Notes under the pieces: model-generated
What the model saw: only the letters and a program-made list of their open reading frames with translations
Told to the model about the DNA's origin: nothing
Databases searched by the model: none
Translations under genes and position numbers: made by a program
Source: Planctomycetota bacterium
Lineage (GTDB): Bacteria; Planctomycetota; UBA1135; GCA-002686595
Assembly (NCBI GenBank): GCA_016714045.1
Contig: JADJNY010000007.1
Coordinates: 349,873 to 413,872 of the forward strand
Reading direction: 5' to 3'
Length of the DNA stretch: 64,000 bases
Shown here: one piece after another, positions 36,515-44,968 of the stretch
Layout: each line of letters starts with the position of its first letter
Position numbering within the stretch: the stretch's first letter is position 1

Positions 36515-37576
36515 TCAACGAGGCTCGAGCGGAGCAGCGAGGAGGACGTGCGCGCGCTCGACGAGCGGTGCGCGCAGGTGGAAGGAGCGTGGACGGAGTC
36601 CGTGCACGAGCGCGAGCCGCAGCGCGGTCGCGGCGCGGTAGAACGCGAGCGCCTGCAGGTCGACGGCACGCTGAGCGCGGTAGCCTTCGATCAGCGCGTC
36701 CGCAGCGCGCGCGGCGCGGTCGGCGTCGGCGCCGCGCGCGCGCTGCCAGCCGCACAGGACGCAGTGCTCCGCGAGGTTCGCGAGATCGAGCTCCGGTTCG
36801 GCGATGGAGAGGAGGTCGAAATCGAGCAGCGCGGGGCCGCCGGGCGTCCACAGGATCTGGCCATCGTGCAGGTCGCGGTGGGCGACGACGCTGGACTCGA
36901 CGGCGACGGAGCGCGCCGCGCACTCGCCCAGCGCCTGGCGCGCCGCGGCGAACCCCTCCGGGAGCACGGCCGCGGCGCGTGCGTAGCGCTCGGCCCAGCG
37001 ATCGAGCACGTCGAGCTCCGTCGCGCGCGCGTGCATCGGCAGCCCCGCGGGCGCGCTGCCACTCTGCCAGCGCGCGAGCGCCGCGCCGAACGGCGCGAAC
37101 CGGTCGGCGTGCCGTCGGAAGTCGAGCTCCTCCGCGGCGTCGAGCCAGTCGAGCTGGAACGCTTCGGGCCAGTGCGCCACCTCTGCCGCGGGGACGTGGA
37201 AGAGCCCGTCGGCCGAGGCACGCGCCGCGGCGTGGAGCTCGAGGGCGCGAGCCGCCTGCCTCCGACGCAGCAACTTCACGGCGTGCGCGCGTCCACCGCG
37301 CACGACGCGGGCGACGAGCCGGCGGCCCGGGCGCCAGGCGACGATGCGCGCCGCGGGTTCGTCGCGCAGGAACGCGGCGAGGCCGGGGAGCTCCCGTTCG
37401 TCGCGCGGGGAGAGCTCCACGAGCGCGCGCTCGTCGTGCGCGAACCAACGCAGACCCTCCGGCGTCGCGACGTGCAGCACGAGCCGGCCGTCCTTGCCGA
37501 CCTCGGTGCGCCACACGTGTGCGTCGGCGCCGAGCGCGCTGGAGAGCTCGGCGAGGGCTCGGTCGAGCCAGCTCAT
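36515..37576 (-). CDS. APH/choline-kinase-like phosphotransferase (second copy)
   Basis: 353 residues. The kinase-like fold is shown by VVAHRDLHDGQILW (catalytic Brenner motif) and ALLDFDLLSIAEPELDLANL (metal-binding DFD), with GRRLVARVV...HAVKLLRRR as the likely ATP-lysine strand. APH-family enzymes phosphorylate small hydroxylated molecules such as sugars, choline or antibiotics. In this operon a sugar or lipid head-group intermediate is more likely than drug resistance; the substrate is not known. The ATG at 37576 overlaps the preceding gene's stop (ATGA). Confidence 0.75.
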   Translation of the reverse strand: MSWLDRALAELSSALGADAHVWRTEVGKDGRLVLHVATPEGLRWFAHDERALVELSPRDERELPGLAAFLRDEPAARIVAWRPGRRLVARVVRGGRAHAVKLLRRRQAARALELHAAARASADGLFHVPAAEVAHWPEAFQLDWLDAAEELDFRRHADRFAPFGAALARWQSGSAPAGLPMHARATELDVLDRWAERYARAAAVLPEGFAAARQALGECAARSVAVESSVVAHRDLHDGQILWTPGGPALLDFDLLSIAEPELDLANLAEHCVLCGWQRARGADADRAARAADALIEGYRAQRAVDLQALAFYRAATALRLALVHGLRPRSFHLRAPLVERAHVLLAAPLEPR

Positions 37577-38847
37577 CGCGCCTCCATCTCAACGGCAAGG
37601 TCGAGGAGCTCGCGTGCGCGCTCGACCGCGTGTTCCTCGAGGCGGCGCAGGCTCGCCGCGGCCCGTTCGCGCAGCTCTTGCGCGACGTAGCAGGCGAGCT
37701 GGTCGCGCGCGGGCTCGCGGCCGCCCGCGCGCACGTACGCGGCGAGGAGCAGCGCGCCCGCGTCCGCGAGCGACGTCGCGCGCCGAGCGGCGAGCGCGTC
37801 GGCGATCCACGCCGCGAGGTCCTCGACCGCCTCGCCCGGTCGCACGGCGTCCAGGTCGAGGACCGTCCAACCGCTGCCGTCGCGCCGCCGCGCGACCTGA
37901 TCCGGGTGCAGATCGCCGTGGATCCACGTCGACGGACGCGCGACGGGCGGCGGCGCGAGCCGCGCTGCGCGCGCGGCGAGGGCGGGCTCGAACGCGAAAA
38001 GCTCGGCGCCGTCCTGACGGATGCGCGGCGCGTCGTGACGGGGGCCCGGCGCGTCGGCGTGCAAGCGCGCGAGCAGCGCGCCCGCGTCGGCGGCGTGGTC
38101 GAACGAGTCGCCAGGGAACGTCTCGACGTCGAGCCAGCGCTCGAAGAGGAGACCCGTGCGCGGCTCGGTGCGGACGAGCTCGGGCGCGAGGCGCGCGCGC
38201 GCGCCCGCGAAGGCCGCCGCGCGCGCGGCGACCACGCGCTCGCCCTCCGCGGGCGGCAGGACGCGCAACGCGCAGCGCGCTTCGACGAGCTCGTCGCGCT
38301 CGTCGCGGAGGACCAGGTCGAGCCGCAGCACGGCGCGGTGCTCGGGCTTGTAGCGCAGGAGGTGCGCGCTCGATCGGCGCCACCGCAGCTTCCCGGGGAA
38401 CTCCCGGGCGAGGAGCCGCGCGGTGCGCTGCAGGTCGAACGCGCGCGCGAGCCCGGGGAGCTCGCGGTCCGCGGGCAGCGCGTAGAGGCAAGCCCCTGCG
38501 TCCACGTCGACGTGGAACGGGAGGAGCGCGCTCGCTTCCCGCTCGACGTGCTCGTCGGGCTCGTAGCTGCGCTCGATCGAACGCGCCTTGTCGCCCCGGT
38601 AGCGCTTGTAGGTGACGAGCGTCTCGCGCCCGTCGCCGGTCGACACGGCGTACACGGCCGTGATCGCGGTCCCGGGCTTCCAGCGCGCGTAGACGAGCTC
38701 GGCCCGCTCCGGCGCGGGGTTCCCGGCCGGCACGAGGTGGCGCTGGACCAGCGCGCGGAGCTCGTCGGGCGTGGGCGGGCAGAGCTCGCGCTCGCCGGCG
38801 CGCGCCGGGATGGACGCGTCGCGTCGATAGGACTTGAGCCCGGTCAC
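37573..38847 (-). CDS. APH-like phosphotransferase (first copy)
   Basis: 424 residues from GTG 38847, which overlaps the ABC-transporter stop by four bases (GTGA). N-terminal lobe: GTAITAVYAVSTGDGRETLV, then TYKRYRG. The active-site part is TWIHGDLHPDQVARR (Brenner motif) and WTVLDLDAVRPGEAVEDLA. A ring of acidic and aromatic residues in the last 100 residues is Ala/Arg-rich and helical. The protein is longer than typical aminoglycoside kinases and resembles unassigned sugar-kinase-like members. Two APH proteins in tandem suggest two phosphorylation steps or a heteromer; neither can be shown from sequence. Confidence 0.75.
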   Translation of the reverse strand: MTGLKSYRRDASIPARAGERELCPPTPDELRALVQRHLVPAGNPAPERAELVYARWKPGTAITAVYAVSTGDGRETLVTYKRYRGDKARSIERSYEPDEHVEREASALLPFHVDVDAGACLYALPADRELPGLARAFDLQRTARLLAREFPGKLRWRRSSAHLLRYKPEHRAVLRLDLVLRDERDELVEARCALRVLPPAEGERVVAARAAAFAGARARLAPELVRTEPRTGLLFERWLDVETFPGDSFDHAADAGALLARLHADAPGPRHDAPRIRQDGAELFAFEPALAARAARLAPPPVARPSTWIHGDLHPDQVARRRDGSGWTVLDLDAVRPGEAVEDLAAWIADALAARRATSLADAGALLLAAYVRAGGREPARDQLACYVAQELRERAAASLRRLEEHAVERARELLDLAVEMEAR

Positions 38848-40652
38848 GACGCCGCCTGCGACAAGGATCGAGTCGTGCGCCGGTACAGCGCGTTGCGCGC
38901 GACGAGCTCGGCGTGCGTGCCGACGTCGTCGACGCGGCCCTGGTCGACGAAGACGATTCGATCGAACACGTCCAAGTGGTCGAGGTCGTGCGCGATGACG
39001 ACGACGATGTCCGTGCGCGCGCGCTCCGAGAGCGTCGCGCGGACGCGGTCGACGGCGACGCGGTCGAGGCCGCTGAACGGCTCGTCGACGATCAGCACGG
39101 GCGCTCGGCGCAGAAGGACGCGCGCGAGGCACAGGCGGCGGCGCTCGCCGCCGGAGAGGCCCGTGCCGCCCGAGCCGAGCTCCGTGTCGAGGCCGCGTTT
39201 CAGGTTCGCGACGAAGCCGTCCGCGGCGGAGAGGCGCAGCGCCTCCCACAGCTCCTCCTCGGTGGCCTCGGGCCGACCGAGCAGCAGGTTCTCGCGGATC
39301 GACGCGCCGAAGAGCGTCGACTCCTGCATCGAGAGCCCGAAGCGGTCGCGCAGCGACTGGAGCTGGTACTCGGGCAAGGGACGCCCGTCGAGCAGCACCG
39401 TGCCCGCGTCGGGGTCGTAGAGACGCACGCAGAGCGCGGCCACGGTCGACTTGCCCGAGCCGCTGCGTCCGAAGAGCCCGAGCAGCTCGCCGCGCTTGAA
39501 CGTGGCGGCGAAGCCGCGCAGCGCGTCGACCTTCTTGCCGTACTGGAAGACGACGTCGCGGAACTCGAGCTCGGCCGGATGTGCGGGCGCCTCGATCGCG
39601 TCGGGGCGCGAATCGATCGCGATCGGTTCGTCGAGGATCGCGAGCAGGCGCTCGCCGCTCGCGGTGCCCTTGGCGAGGCGCTCGGAGTGCTTCGAGGTCG
39701 CGCGCACGGGCTTGAGCAGGCTGCGGACGTAGGAGAGGAAGAGGATCAGGTCGCCGGCCGACAAGGTCCCTTGCAGGACGCGCCACGCCCCGAAACCCAG
39801 CGCGGCGGCCGTGCACGTGCCGAAGATCGCTTCGATCGAGACGGTCAGCTTCGCGGAGAGCCGCGCGGCTTTGAGCTCCGCCCGCGCCGCGGTGCGGTTC
39901 GTGTGCGCGAATCGGTGCACGATATGGCGCCCGCGGCCGAGGGCCTGGATCGTCGACGACGCTGCGATCGCTTCGTGCAGGTAGTCGGCGAGGTCGCCCT
40001 CTTTCGTGCGCTGCTTGCGCGCGGCGATCGTGAGCTGTTTCGAGATCCACCAGACGACGCCGAGGCACGCGGGGATGATCCCGAGCACGATCAGCGTCAA
40101 CCAGGCGTCCACGAAGAGCATCGCGCCGACGGTGCACGCGATCAGGCACGAGCGCGTGAGCACGGCGACGGTCGAGTCGACCAGCATCGTGCGCACGAGC
40201 GGGACGTCGCCCATCAGACGCACGAGCAGGTCGCCCGACTTGAAGCGCGCGTGGAACTCCGGCGACAGCTTCGACAGGTGCTCGAAGACGCGCAGCCGCA
40301 ACGAGCGGGAGACGGCCTGGCCCACCTGGTTCGTCAGCACCGCCGCGCCGTAGTCGCACAGGCTGTCGAGGATCACGATCACCAGCGCGGCGAGCGCTCC
40401 CCACAGCACGATCCCTTGCGCGTCCGTGGGGCCGCCGAGCCAATCGAAGGGGCTCTCGCCGGCGTGCGCTCCGCCGGGGAGCGCGTAGTCGAGGATCCAC
40501 TTGATCGGCCACGGCCGGAGGAGCTCGAACGCGACCGCCGCGAGCGTCAGCGCCGTGATCGCCGCGAGCCTCCAGCGGTGGACCGCGAGCTCCGGGAAGA
40601 ACCGGCGCGCGACCGCGAGGCCCTGGATCCAGCGCTCGAGCCAGCGGGTCAT
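38844..40652 (-). CDS. ABC exporter, fused membrane and ATPase domains
   Basis: 602 residues from ATG 40652, overlapping the upstream glycosyltransferase stop (ATGA). Residues 1-330 form a six-helix type IV exporter domain (ITALTLAAVAFELLRPWPIK, DLLVRLMGDVPLVRTMLVDS, GDLILFLSYVRSLLKPV). The ATPase has Walker A GRSGSGKST near residue 394, Q-loop SMQESTLFGASIRENLLLG, signature LSGGERRRLCLARVLLRR near 497, Walker B VLIVDEPFSGLD near 520 and the switch His in VVVIAHDLDHL. It works as a homodimer and would flip a lipid-linked glycan, lipid or polyketide across the inner membrane. The neighbours (two glycosyltransferases, outer-membrane barrel) fit a glycoconjugate exporter. Confidence 0.92.
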   Translation of the reverse strand: MTRWLERWIQGLAVARRFFPELAVHRWRLAAITALTLAAVAFELLRPWPIKWILDYALPGGAHAGESPFDWLGGPTDAQGIVLWGALAALVIVILDSLCDYGAAVLTNQVGQAVSRSLRLRVFEHLSKLSPEFHARFKSGDLLVRLMGDVPLVRTMLVDSTVAVLTRSCLIACTVGAMLFVDAWLTLIVLGIIPACLGVVWWISKQLTIAARKQRTKEGDLADYLHEAIAASSTIQALGRGRHIVHRFAHTNRTAARAELKAARLSAKLTVSIEAIFGTCTAAALGFGAWRVLQGTLSAGDLILFLSYVRSLLKPVRATSKHSERLAKGTASGERLLAILDEPIAIDSRPDAIEAPAHPAELEFRDVVFQYGKKVDALRGFAATFKRGELLGLFGRSGSGKSTVAALCVRLYDPDAGTVLLDGRPLPEYQLQSLRDRFGLSMQESTLFGASIRENLLLGRPEATEEELWEALRLSAADGFVANLKRGLDTELGSGGTGLSGGERRRLCLARVLLRRAPVLIVDEPFSGLDRVAVDRVRATLSERARTDIVVVIAHDLDHLDVFDRIVFVDQGRVDDVGTHAELVARNALYRRTTRSLSQAAS

Positions 40653-41713
40653 CGAACGCCCCCGCACGTCGCCTCGAGCACCTCACGCGCGATGTCCTGC
40701 CACGACTGACGCTCGGCGCGGCGGCGCGCACCGCGGCCGAGCTCGGCGCAGAGCTCGCGGTCGACGAGGCAGCGCTCGAGCGCGGCGACGAGCGCCTTCT
40801 GGTCGCCCGCGCGGTAGACGAGGCCTTCCGAGCCGTCTCGGACGGCGGCCGGCAGGTCGCCGAGGTCGGGCACGATCGGCACCGCGGCGCAGGCCATCGC
40901 CTCGAGCAGCTTGAGCGGCGAGAAGTAGCACGGCGCGTCGGGCGCGTACGTCAGCGGGAGGAGGTCGAACGCCGCCACGACGCGGGCCGCTTCCGCGTGG
41001 GGGAGCCACGCCTCGCGGCTCACGCGCTGCGGATCGACGCGGCCCCGCCACGCGGCCTCGAAGTCGCCTTCACCGAGGAGGACGAGCTGGAGGTCGTGCC
41101 CGCGCCCGACGAGCTCGACGAAGGCGTCGACGCAGCGCTCGAAGTTGTGCCACGGCCGGAGCCGACCGTGGAATCCGATCGCGATCCGCCCCGCGGGGAC
41201 GAGGCGCTCGCGAACCGGATCGTCGGGGCTGCGCGGACGGAACAGCTCCGGGTCGACCGCGTTCGGTCGCACGAGGACGCGCGCGGCGTCGGCACCTCGC
41301 TCGACGGCGTAGCGTCCGACGTCCGTGGAGACGGCGAGCACGAGGGCGGCGCCGCGCCACGCGGCGCGCTCACGTTCGCGCTCGGCGACGAGCTCGCGGC
41401 CGCCGCGGTAGCGTTCCTCTTCCTCGGCGAGCGGCGCGTTCACCTCGATGACGTGCGGGATCGCGGCGCGGGCCGCGAACTCGGCGCACGCGTAGCGCGC
41501 AAGCGCGTGGCGCTCGTACAGGACGTCGATCGGAGCGCGGCGGTGCTCCGTCTCCAGGCGCGCGTGGAGCTCGCGGTCGTCCGACACGTCGAGCTCGAGC
41601 ACCTCCGCGCCGCGCGCCGCGAACGCGCGACGCATCGCCTCGACGTGGACGGCCGCGCCTTTCTTGCGCCCCGGCGCGATGCCGGGATCGGGGTTCACGT
41701 GCGCGACTCTCAT
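40649..41713 (-). CDS. Glycosyltransferase family 4-type enzyme
   Basis: 354 residues, GT-B fold. N-terminal half: MRVAHVNPDPGIAPGRKKGA, then AVHVEAMRRAFAARGAEVLE. C-terminal donor-binding half: GFHGRLRPWHNFERCVDAF, LVLLGEGDFEAAWR and YFSPLKLLEAMACAAVPIVP, the E-x7-E-like nucleotide-sugar site. It would add a sugar to a growing acceptor at the cytoplasmic face of the membrane. ATG 41713 overlaps the stop of the upstream glycosyltransferase (ATGA), and its own stop overlaps the ABC gene. Confidence 0.88.
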   Translation of the reverse strand: MRVAHVNPDPGIAPGRKKGAAVHVEAMRRAFAARGAEVLELDVSDDRELHARLETEHRRAPIDVLYERHALARYACAEFAARAAIPHVIEVNAPLAEEEERYRGGRELVAERERERAAWRGAALVLAVSTDVGRYAVERGADAARVLVRPNAVDPELFRPRSPDDPVRERLVPAGRIAIGFHGRLRPWHNFERCVDAFVELVGRGHDLQLVLLGEGDFEAAWRGRVDPQRVSREAWLPHAEAARVVAAFDLLPLTYAPDAPCYFSPLKLLEAMACAAVPIVPDLGDLPAAVRDGSEGLVYRAGDQKALVAALERCLVDRELCAELGRGARRRAERQSWQDIAREVLEATCGGVR

Positions 41714-42951
41714 GCTCGCGCGTGGGCCACGCCGACGCCTTCGAACCAGTCGTAGAGCGTGCGCGCGGTCTTGCGCGCGTCGAACAGGGCTTCGGCCCGG
41801 GCGCGCCCGGCGCGCGCGAGCTCCGCCCGCAGCGTTCGATCGCGCAGGAGCCGCTCGATCGCGTCGGCGGTCTCGACCACGGAGTTTTCCGCCACGAGGA
41901 GGCCGGCGCGACCGTGATCGAGGATCTCCGGTATGCCCGTCACGGGCGTGGAGATGCACGGCAGTCCCATCGCCTGCGCTTCGATCAGCGTCGTCGGCAG
42001 CGCGTCGCGGTTCCCGTCCTCGCCGACGATGCACGGGAGGACCTGCATCGTGGCGCGCGCCATGTAGCCGCGGACGGCCTCCTGGTCCTGCGCGCCGACG
42101 AGCCGAATCCGTTCGCCCAGGCCGAGCTCCGCGATGCGGCCCTCGATCCGCGCGCGGTCCTCGCCCTCGCCGACGAAGGTCGCCTGGACCGCGACGTTGC
42201 GCCGCCGGAGAAGCTCGATCGCCTCGACGAGCACGATGAAGCCCTTCTTCTCGACGAGGCGCGCGACGCACAGGACGTGGTCGTCGTCGCGCTGGACCGG
42301 TCGCGGCGCGAACGACTCGAGGTCGATCCCGTTGTAGAGCCGCCGCACGCGCGGCCGAGCCTCGGCCGTGAGGATGCCCTCCATGTACTTGACGTTCGCG
42401 TCGCAGACGGTCACGACGAAGCGCGAGCGCGCGACGATGCGCGAGAAGAGTCGCGGGTCGACGGTCGAGCGGTAGATGTCCTTCGCGTGCGCCGTGACGC
42501 TGTAGCCTGGACCGCCGAGCTCGTGGAGCAGCATCGCCGTCAGCGCGGAGTCCGTCGCGAAGTGCACGTGGACGTGCTCGATGCCGAGCTCGCGCGTGCG
42601 GCGCAGGAGGACGAGCGCCTCCGCGAATAGCGCGGGCATGCGAGGGTGCTGGAACTCGGACATCTCGCGCACGAGCGTGCCGAACCGTTCGAGGAGCGCG
42701 TGGTGCGCGGGCGTCGGGCCGAAGAGCTCCATCCACGGCTGCATCGTGTCGACGCTCACCAACTCCACGGGAGCCTTCAGGCGGGCGAGCTCCGGATGGC
42801 GAGGCTCGGGATCCGGAGTCCGGCGGGAGAACACGCGCAGCTCGCGGCCGGCGCGCTCCTGACCGAGCAACTCGTTCAGGATGAACGTCTCGGAGAGGCG
42901 GGGAAACTTCTTCAGGAGGTAGGCGACCCGGACTCGACTCACGATGTGCAT
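41710..42951 (-). CDS. Glycosyltransferase family 4-type enzyme (first gene of operon)
   Basis: 413 residues from ATG 42951 (MHIVSRVRVAYLLKKFPRLS; GCGGAG just upstream). GT-B fold with SETFILNELLGQERAG, HVHFATDSALTAMLLHELGG, SVTAHAKDIYRST, then the donor half: CVARLVEKKGFIVLVEAIEL, FVGEGEDRARIEGR, EDGNRDALPTTLIEAQAMGL, PCISTPVTGIPEIL. It resembles colanic-acid/exopolysaccharide transferases (WcaL-like). It is the first cistron of the nine-gene minus-strand run; the promoter should lie in the 352-base divergent spacer. Confidence 0.9.
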   Translation of the reverse strand: MHIVSRVRVAYLLKKFPRLSETFILNELLGQERAGRELRVFSRRTPDPEPRHPELARLKAPVELVSVDTMQPWMELFGPTPAHHALLERFGTLVREMSEFQHPRMPALFAEALVLLRRTRELGIEHVHVHFATDSALTAMLLHELGGPGYSVTAHAKDIYRSTVDPRLFSRIVARSRFVVTVCDANVKYMEGILTAEARPRVRRLYNGIDLESFAPRPVQRDDDHVLCVARLVEKKGFIVLVEAIELLRRRNVAVQATFVGEGEDRARIEGRIAELGLGERIRLVGAQDQEAVRGYMARATMQVLPCIVGEDGNRDALPTTLIEAQAMGLPCISTPVTGIPEILDHGRAGLLVAENSVVETADAIERLLRDRTLRAELARAGRARAEALFDARKTARTLYDWFEGVGVAHARA

Positions 42952-43303
42952 CTCCGCGGGAGACGGACTCCAAGGGCTTCGAGCGCTCGATCCGGCCTGG
43001 ATCGAGCGCGTGCGCGGTGTGCGCGGCGTGAGAGCGCAATGCACATGCCGTTCGAAGGTCACGGGCTTCCACGGCACGCCGTGCGGGATCCGGACAGCGA
43101 GTCTGGACTGCGGACCGCTCAGGGTCCAGCTCCTGGATGTGCCCCGTCCAGAGGACGGAACGCCGCGGGCTCGAGCACCCAGGACCCGATGCGACGGTCC
43201 CCCGACCGCCCCCGGATTCTCGTGGCACCCTTGTTGACCAGGGGGACGGAGGGCCGTGTGCCCGCCTTGACCTCCGCCTGATCTCCTCCTCTTCGGTGAC
43301 TCC
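42952..43303. promoter_or_regulatory. Divergent spacer between the glycan/polyketide operon and an exported-protein gene
   Basis: 352 bases. It must carry promoters in both directions. TTGACC occurs at 43234-43239 and again at 43267-43272 on plus, but neither has a good -10 at 16-18 bases. No strong inverted repeat was found. Confidence 0.35.
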
Positions 43304-44968
43304 ATGATCCGCTCGACTCCTTGGCTTGCTTCGACCCTCTTCGCGGGAATTGCGCTCGGGCTCTCCTCCGCGCGGGCGAGCGCTCAGACCTTCCTCGACG
43401 GAACCGTCGTCGACTCGCTCGGGAACCCGGTGCCGGGCGTGAACCTCGACATCAAGAAGATCAGCGGTGGAGGCGGGACGCCCAACGTGCTCAACGACGG
43501 CACGGACGCGCTCGGCCATTTCCACATGACGATCCAGCAGACGCAGGCGACCGGCTTCTACGAGGTGACGTTCTACCCGCCGCAGCCGCCCGCGAGCACG
43601 TCGCTGGTGTCCGTGCTCCCCTCGGTCGTCGTGAACCTGAACACGACGGTGAACCTCGGGACGTTCGTCCTCGACCCGGGCGTGTCGATCAGCGGCCACG
43701 TGCAGAACACGCTCGGCGCGCCGGTTGCCGGCGTCAACTTCGACGTCATCGACGCGGGCGGCAACAACCTCACGCTCGCCTTCGACCAGAGCGATGCGCT
43801 CGGCAACTTCGCCTTCGCCGCGCCCGCGGGCTCAGTCGCGTTGCGGTACCTCACCGACACGGTCCCGCTGCAGACGCTTGCGCCGCGCGAGGACCTGCTC
43901 ACCCTGTCGGGGAATGTGAACGTCGGCACGGTGGTCCTGCAGCCCGGCTTCTCCGTCTCTGCGATCGTCCGCAACCCGAGCAACGTCGCGCTCGCCAACG
44001 TCGACCTCGATGTTCTCGACAGCGCGACTCACGTGAAGGTCTTCACGCCGAACGACAACACGAACGCGACCGGCCTCGTCACGGTCGTCGTCCCGGCTGG
44101 AACGTACGACTTCGACTTCGCTCCGCCGGTGGGCACGCACCTCGCGCCGGCGCGCGTCGCCGGACGGGCCATCGCGGCGAACGCGAGCCTCGGGATCGTG
44201 ATCTGCCGCTTCGGGCACTTCATCTCGGGCGTCGTTCGCAACACCTCGAACGTCCCGGTGGCGAACGTGAACATCGACGTCAAGGACAGCCTGACCGGCG
44301 TCGACATCCCGCTCAGCAACGACGTGACGAACGGGGCGGGCGCGTACTCCGTCCTCGTCCCGGCGGGCACGTACAACGTCAAGTTCCGCCCGGGCGCCAA
44401 CGCGCTCTACAGCGACGACATCGTCTACAACGTCCCCGTGGCGGCCGACACGGTCGTCAACGGCACGCTGCGTCCGGGATTCTCGGCGAGCTGCTTCGGC
44501 GACGGCTCGACGCCGACGGCCTGCCCCTGCGGCAACTCCGGCGCGGCCGGACGCGGCTGCGCGAACTCGGCCAACCCGAGCGGGGCCCTGCTCGAGGCCG
44601 AGGGCTCGATCGTCGTGAACCCGGTGACCGGCACGGACACGGTCGTCCTGCACGTCAGCGGCGCGCCGAACATCGTCAGCATCGGTGGCATCTTCCTCCA
44701 GGGCGACGCCTACAACGCGGCGGGCTCGGTGTTCGGCGACGGCGTGCTCTGCTTGTCGGGCACGCTGATCCGACTCGCGTCGAAGGCCCTCCCGGGCGGC
44801 GTCGGGCAATTCCCCGAGGTCGGGAACCCCTCGGTGTCGGTGCGCGGCGGCGTCACGCCGGGTTCGGGTGCGATCCGTTGGTACTCGACGTACTATCGCA
44901 ACTCGTCGGCGGCGTTCTGCCCGCCGAGCACCTTCAACGTCTCGAACGCGATCCGAATCACCTGGTGA
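43304..44968 (+). CDS. Exported protein with carboxypeptidase-regulatory-like beta domains and C-terminal tail domain
   Basis: 554 residues from ATG 43304. Signal peptide ending in SSARASAQ near residue 28. Four repeats of a prealbumin-like/CarboxypepD-regulatory fold follow, each with a 'VSGHVxNxxxxPVAxVxxDVxD...G' pattern: LDGTVVDSLGNPVPGVNLDI, ISGHVQNTLGAPVAGVNFDV, VSAIVRNPSNVALANVDLDV, ISGVVRNTSNVPVANVNIDV, each closed by VVPAGTYDFDF-like strands. The last 155 residues are the shared tail (SCFGDGS, ACPCGNSGAAGRGCANSANP, VFGDGVLC, YYRNSSAAFCPPSTFN, ITW). It is probably a surface or extracellular structural protein. Its stop overlaps the GTG of the next gene. Confidence 0.8.
   Translation: MIRSTPWLASTLFAGIALGLSSARASAQTFLDGTVVDSLGNPVPGVNLDIKKISGGGGTPNVLNDGTDALGHFHMTIQQTQATGFYEVTFYPPQPPASTSLVSVLPSVVVNLNTTVNLGTFVLDPGVSISGHVQNTLGAPVAGVNFDVIDAGGNNLTLAFDQSDALGNFAFAAPAGSVALRYLTDTVPLQTLAPREDLLTLSGNVNVGTVVLQPGFSVSAIVRNPSNVALANVDLDVLDSATHVKVFTPNDNTNATGLVTVVVPAGTYDFDFAPPVGTHLAPARVAGRAIAANASLGIVICRFGHFISGVVRNTSNVPVANVNIDVKDSLTGVDIPLSNDVTNGAGAYSVLVPAGTYNVKFRPGANALYSDDIVYNVPVAADTVVNGTLRPGFSASCFGDGSTPTACPCGNSGAAGRGCANSANPSGALLEAEGSIVVNPVTGTDTVVLHVSGAPNIVSIGGIFLQGDAYNAAGSVFGDGVLCLSGTLIRLASKALPGGVGQFPEVGNPSVSVRGGVTPGSGAIRWYSTYYRNSSAAFCPPSTFNVSNAIRITW

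Noticed and set aside
36515..38847. Aminoglycoside resistance for the two APH-type kinases.
   Set aside because: They are coupled to glycosyltransferase and exporter genes, so a biosynthetic substrate is more likely; nothing in the sequence shows drug specificity.
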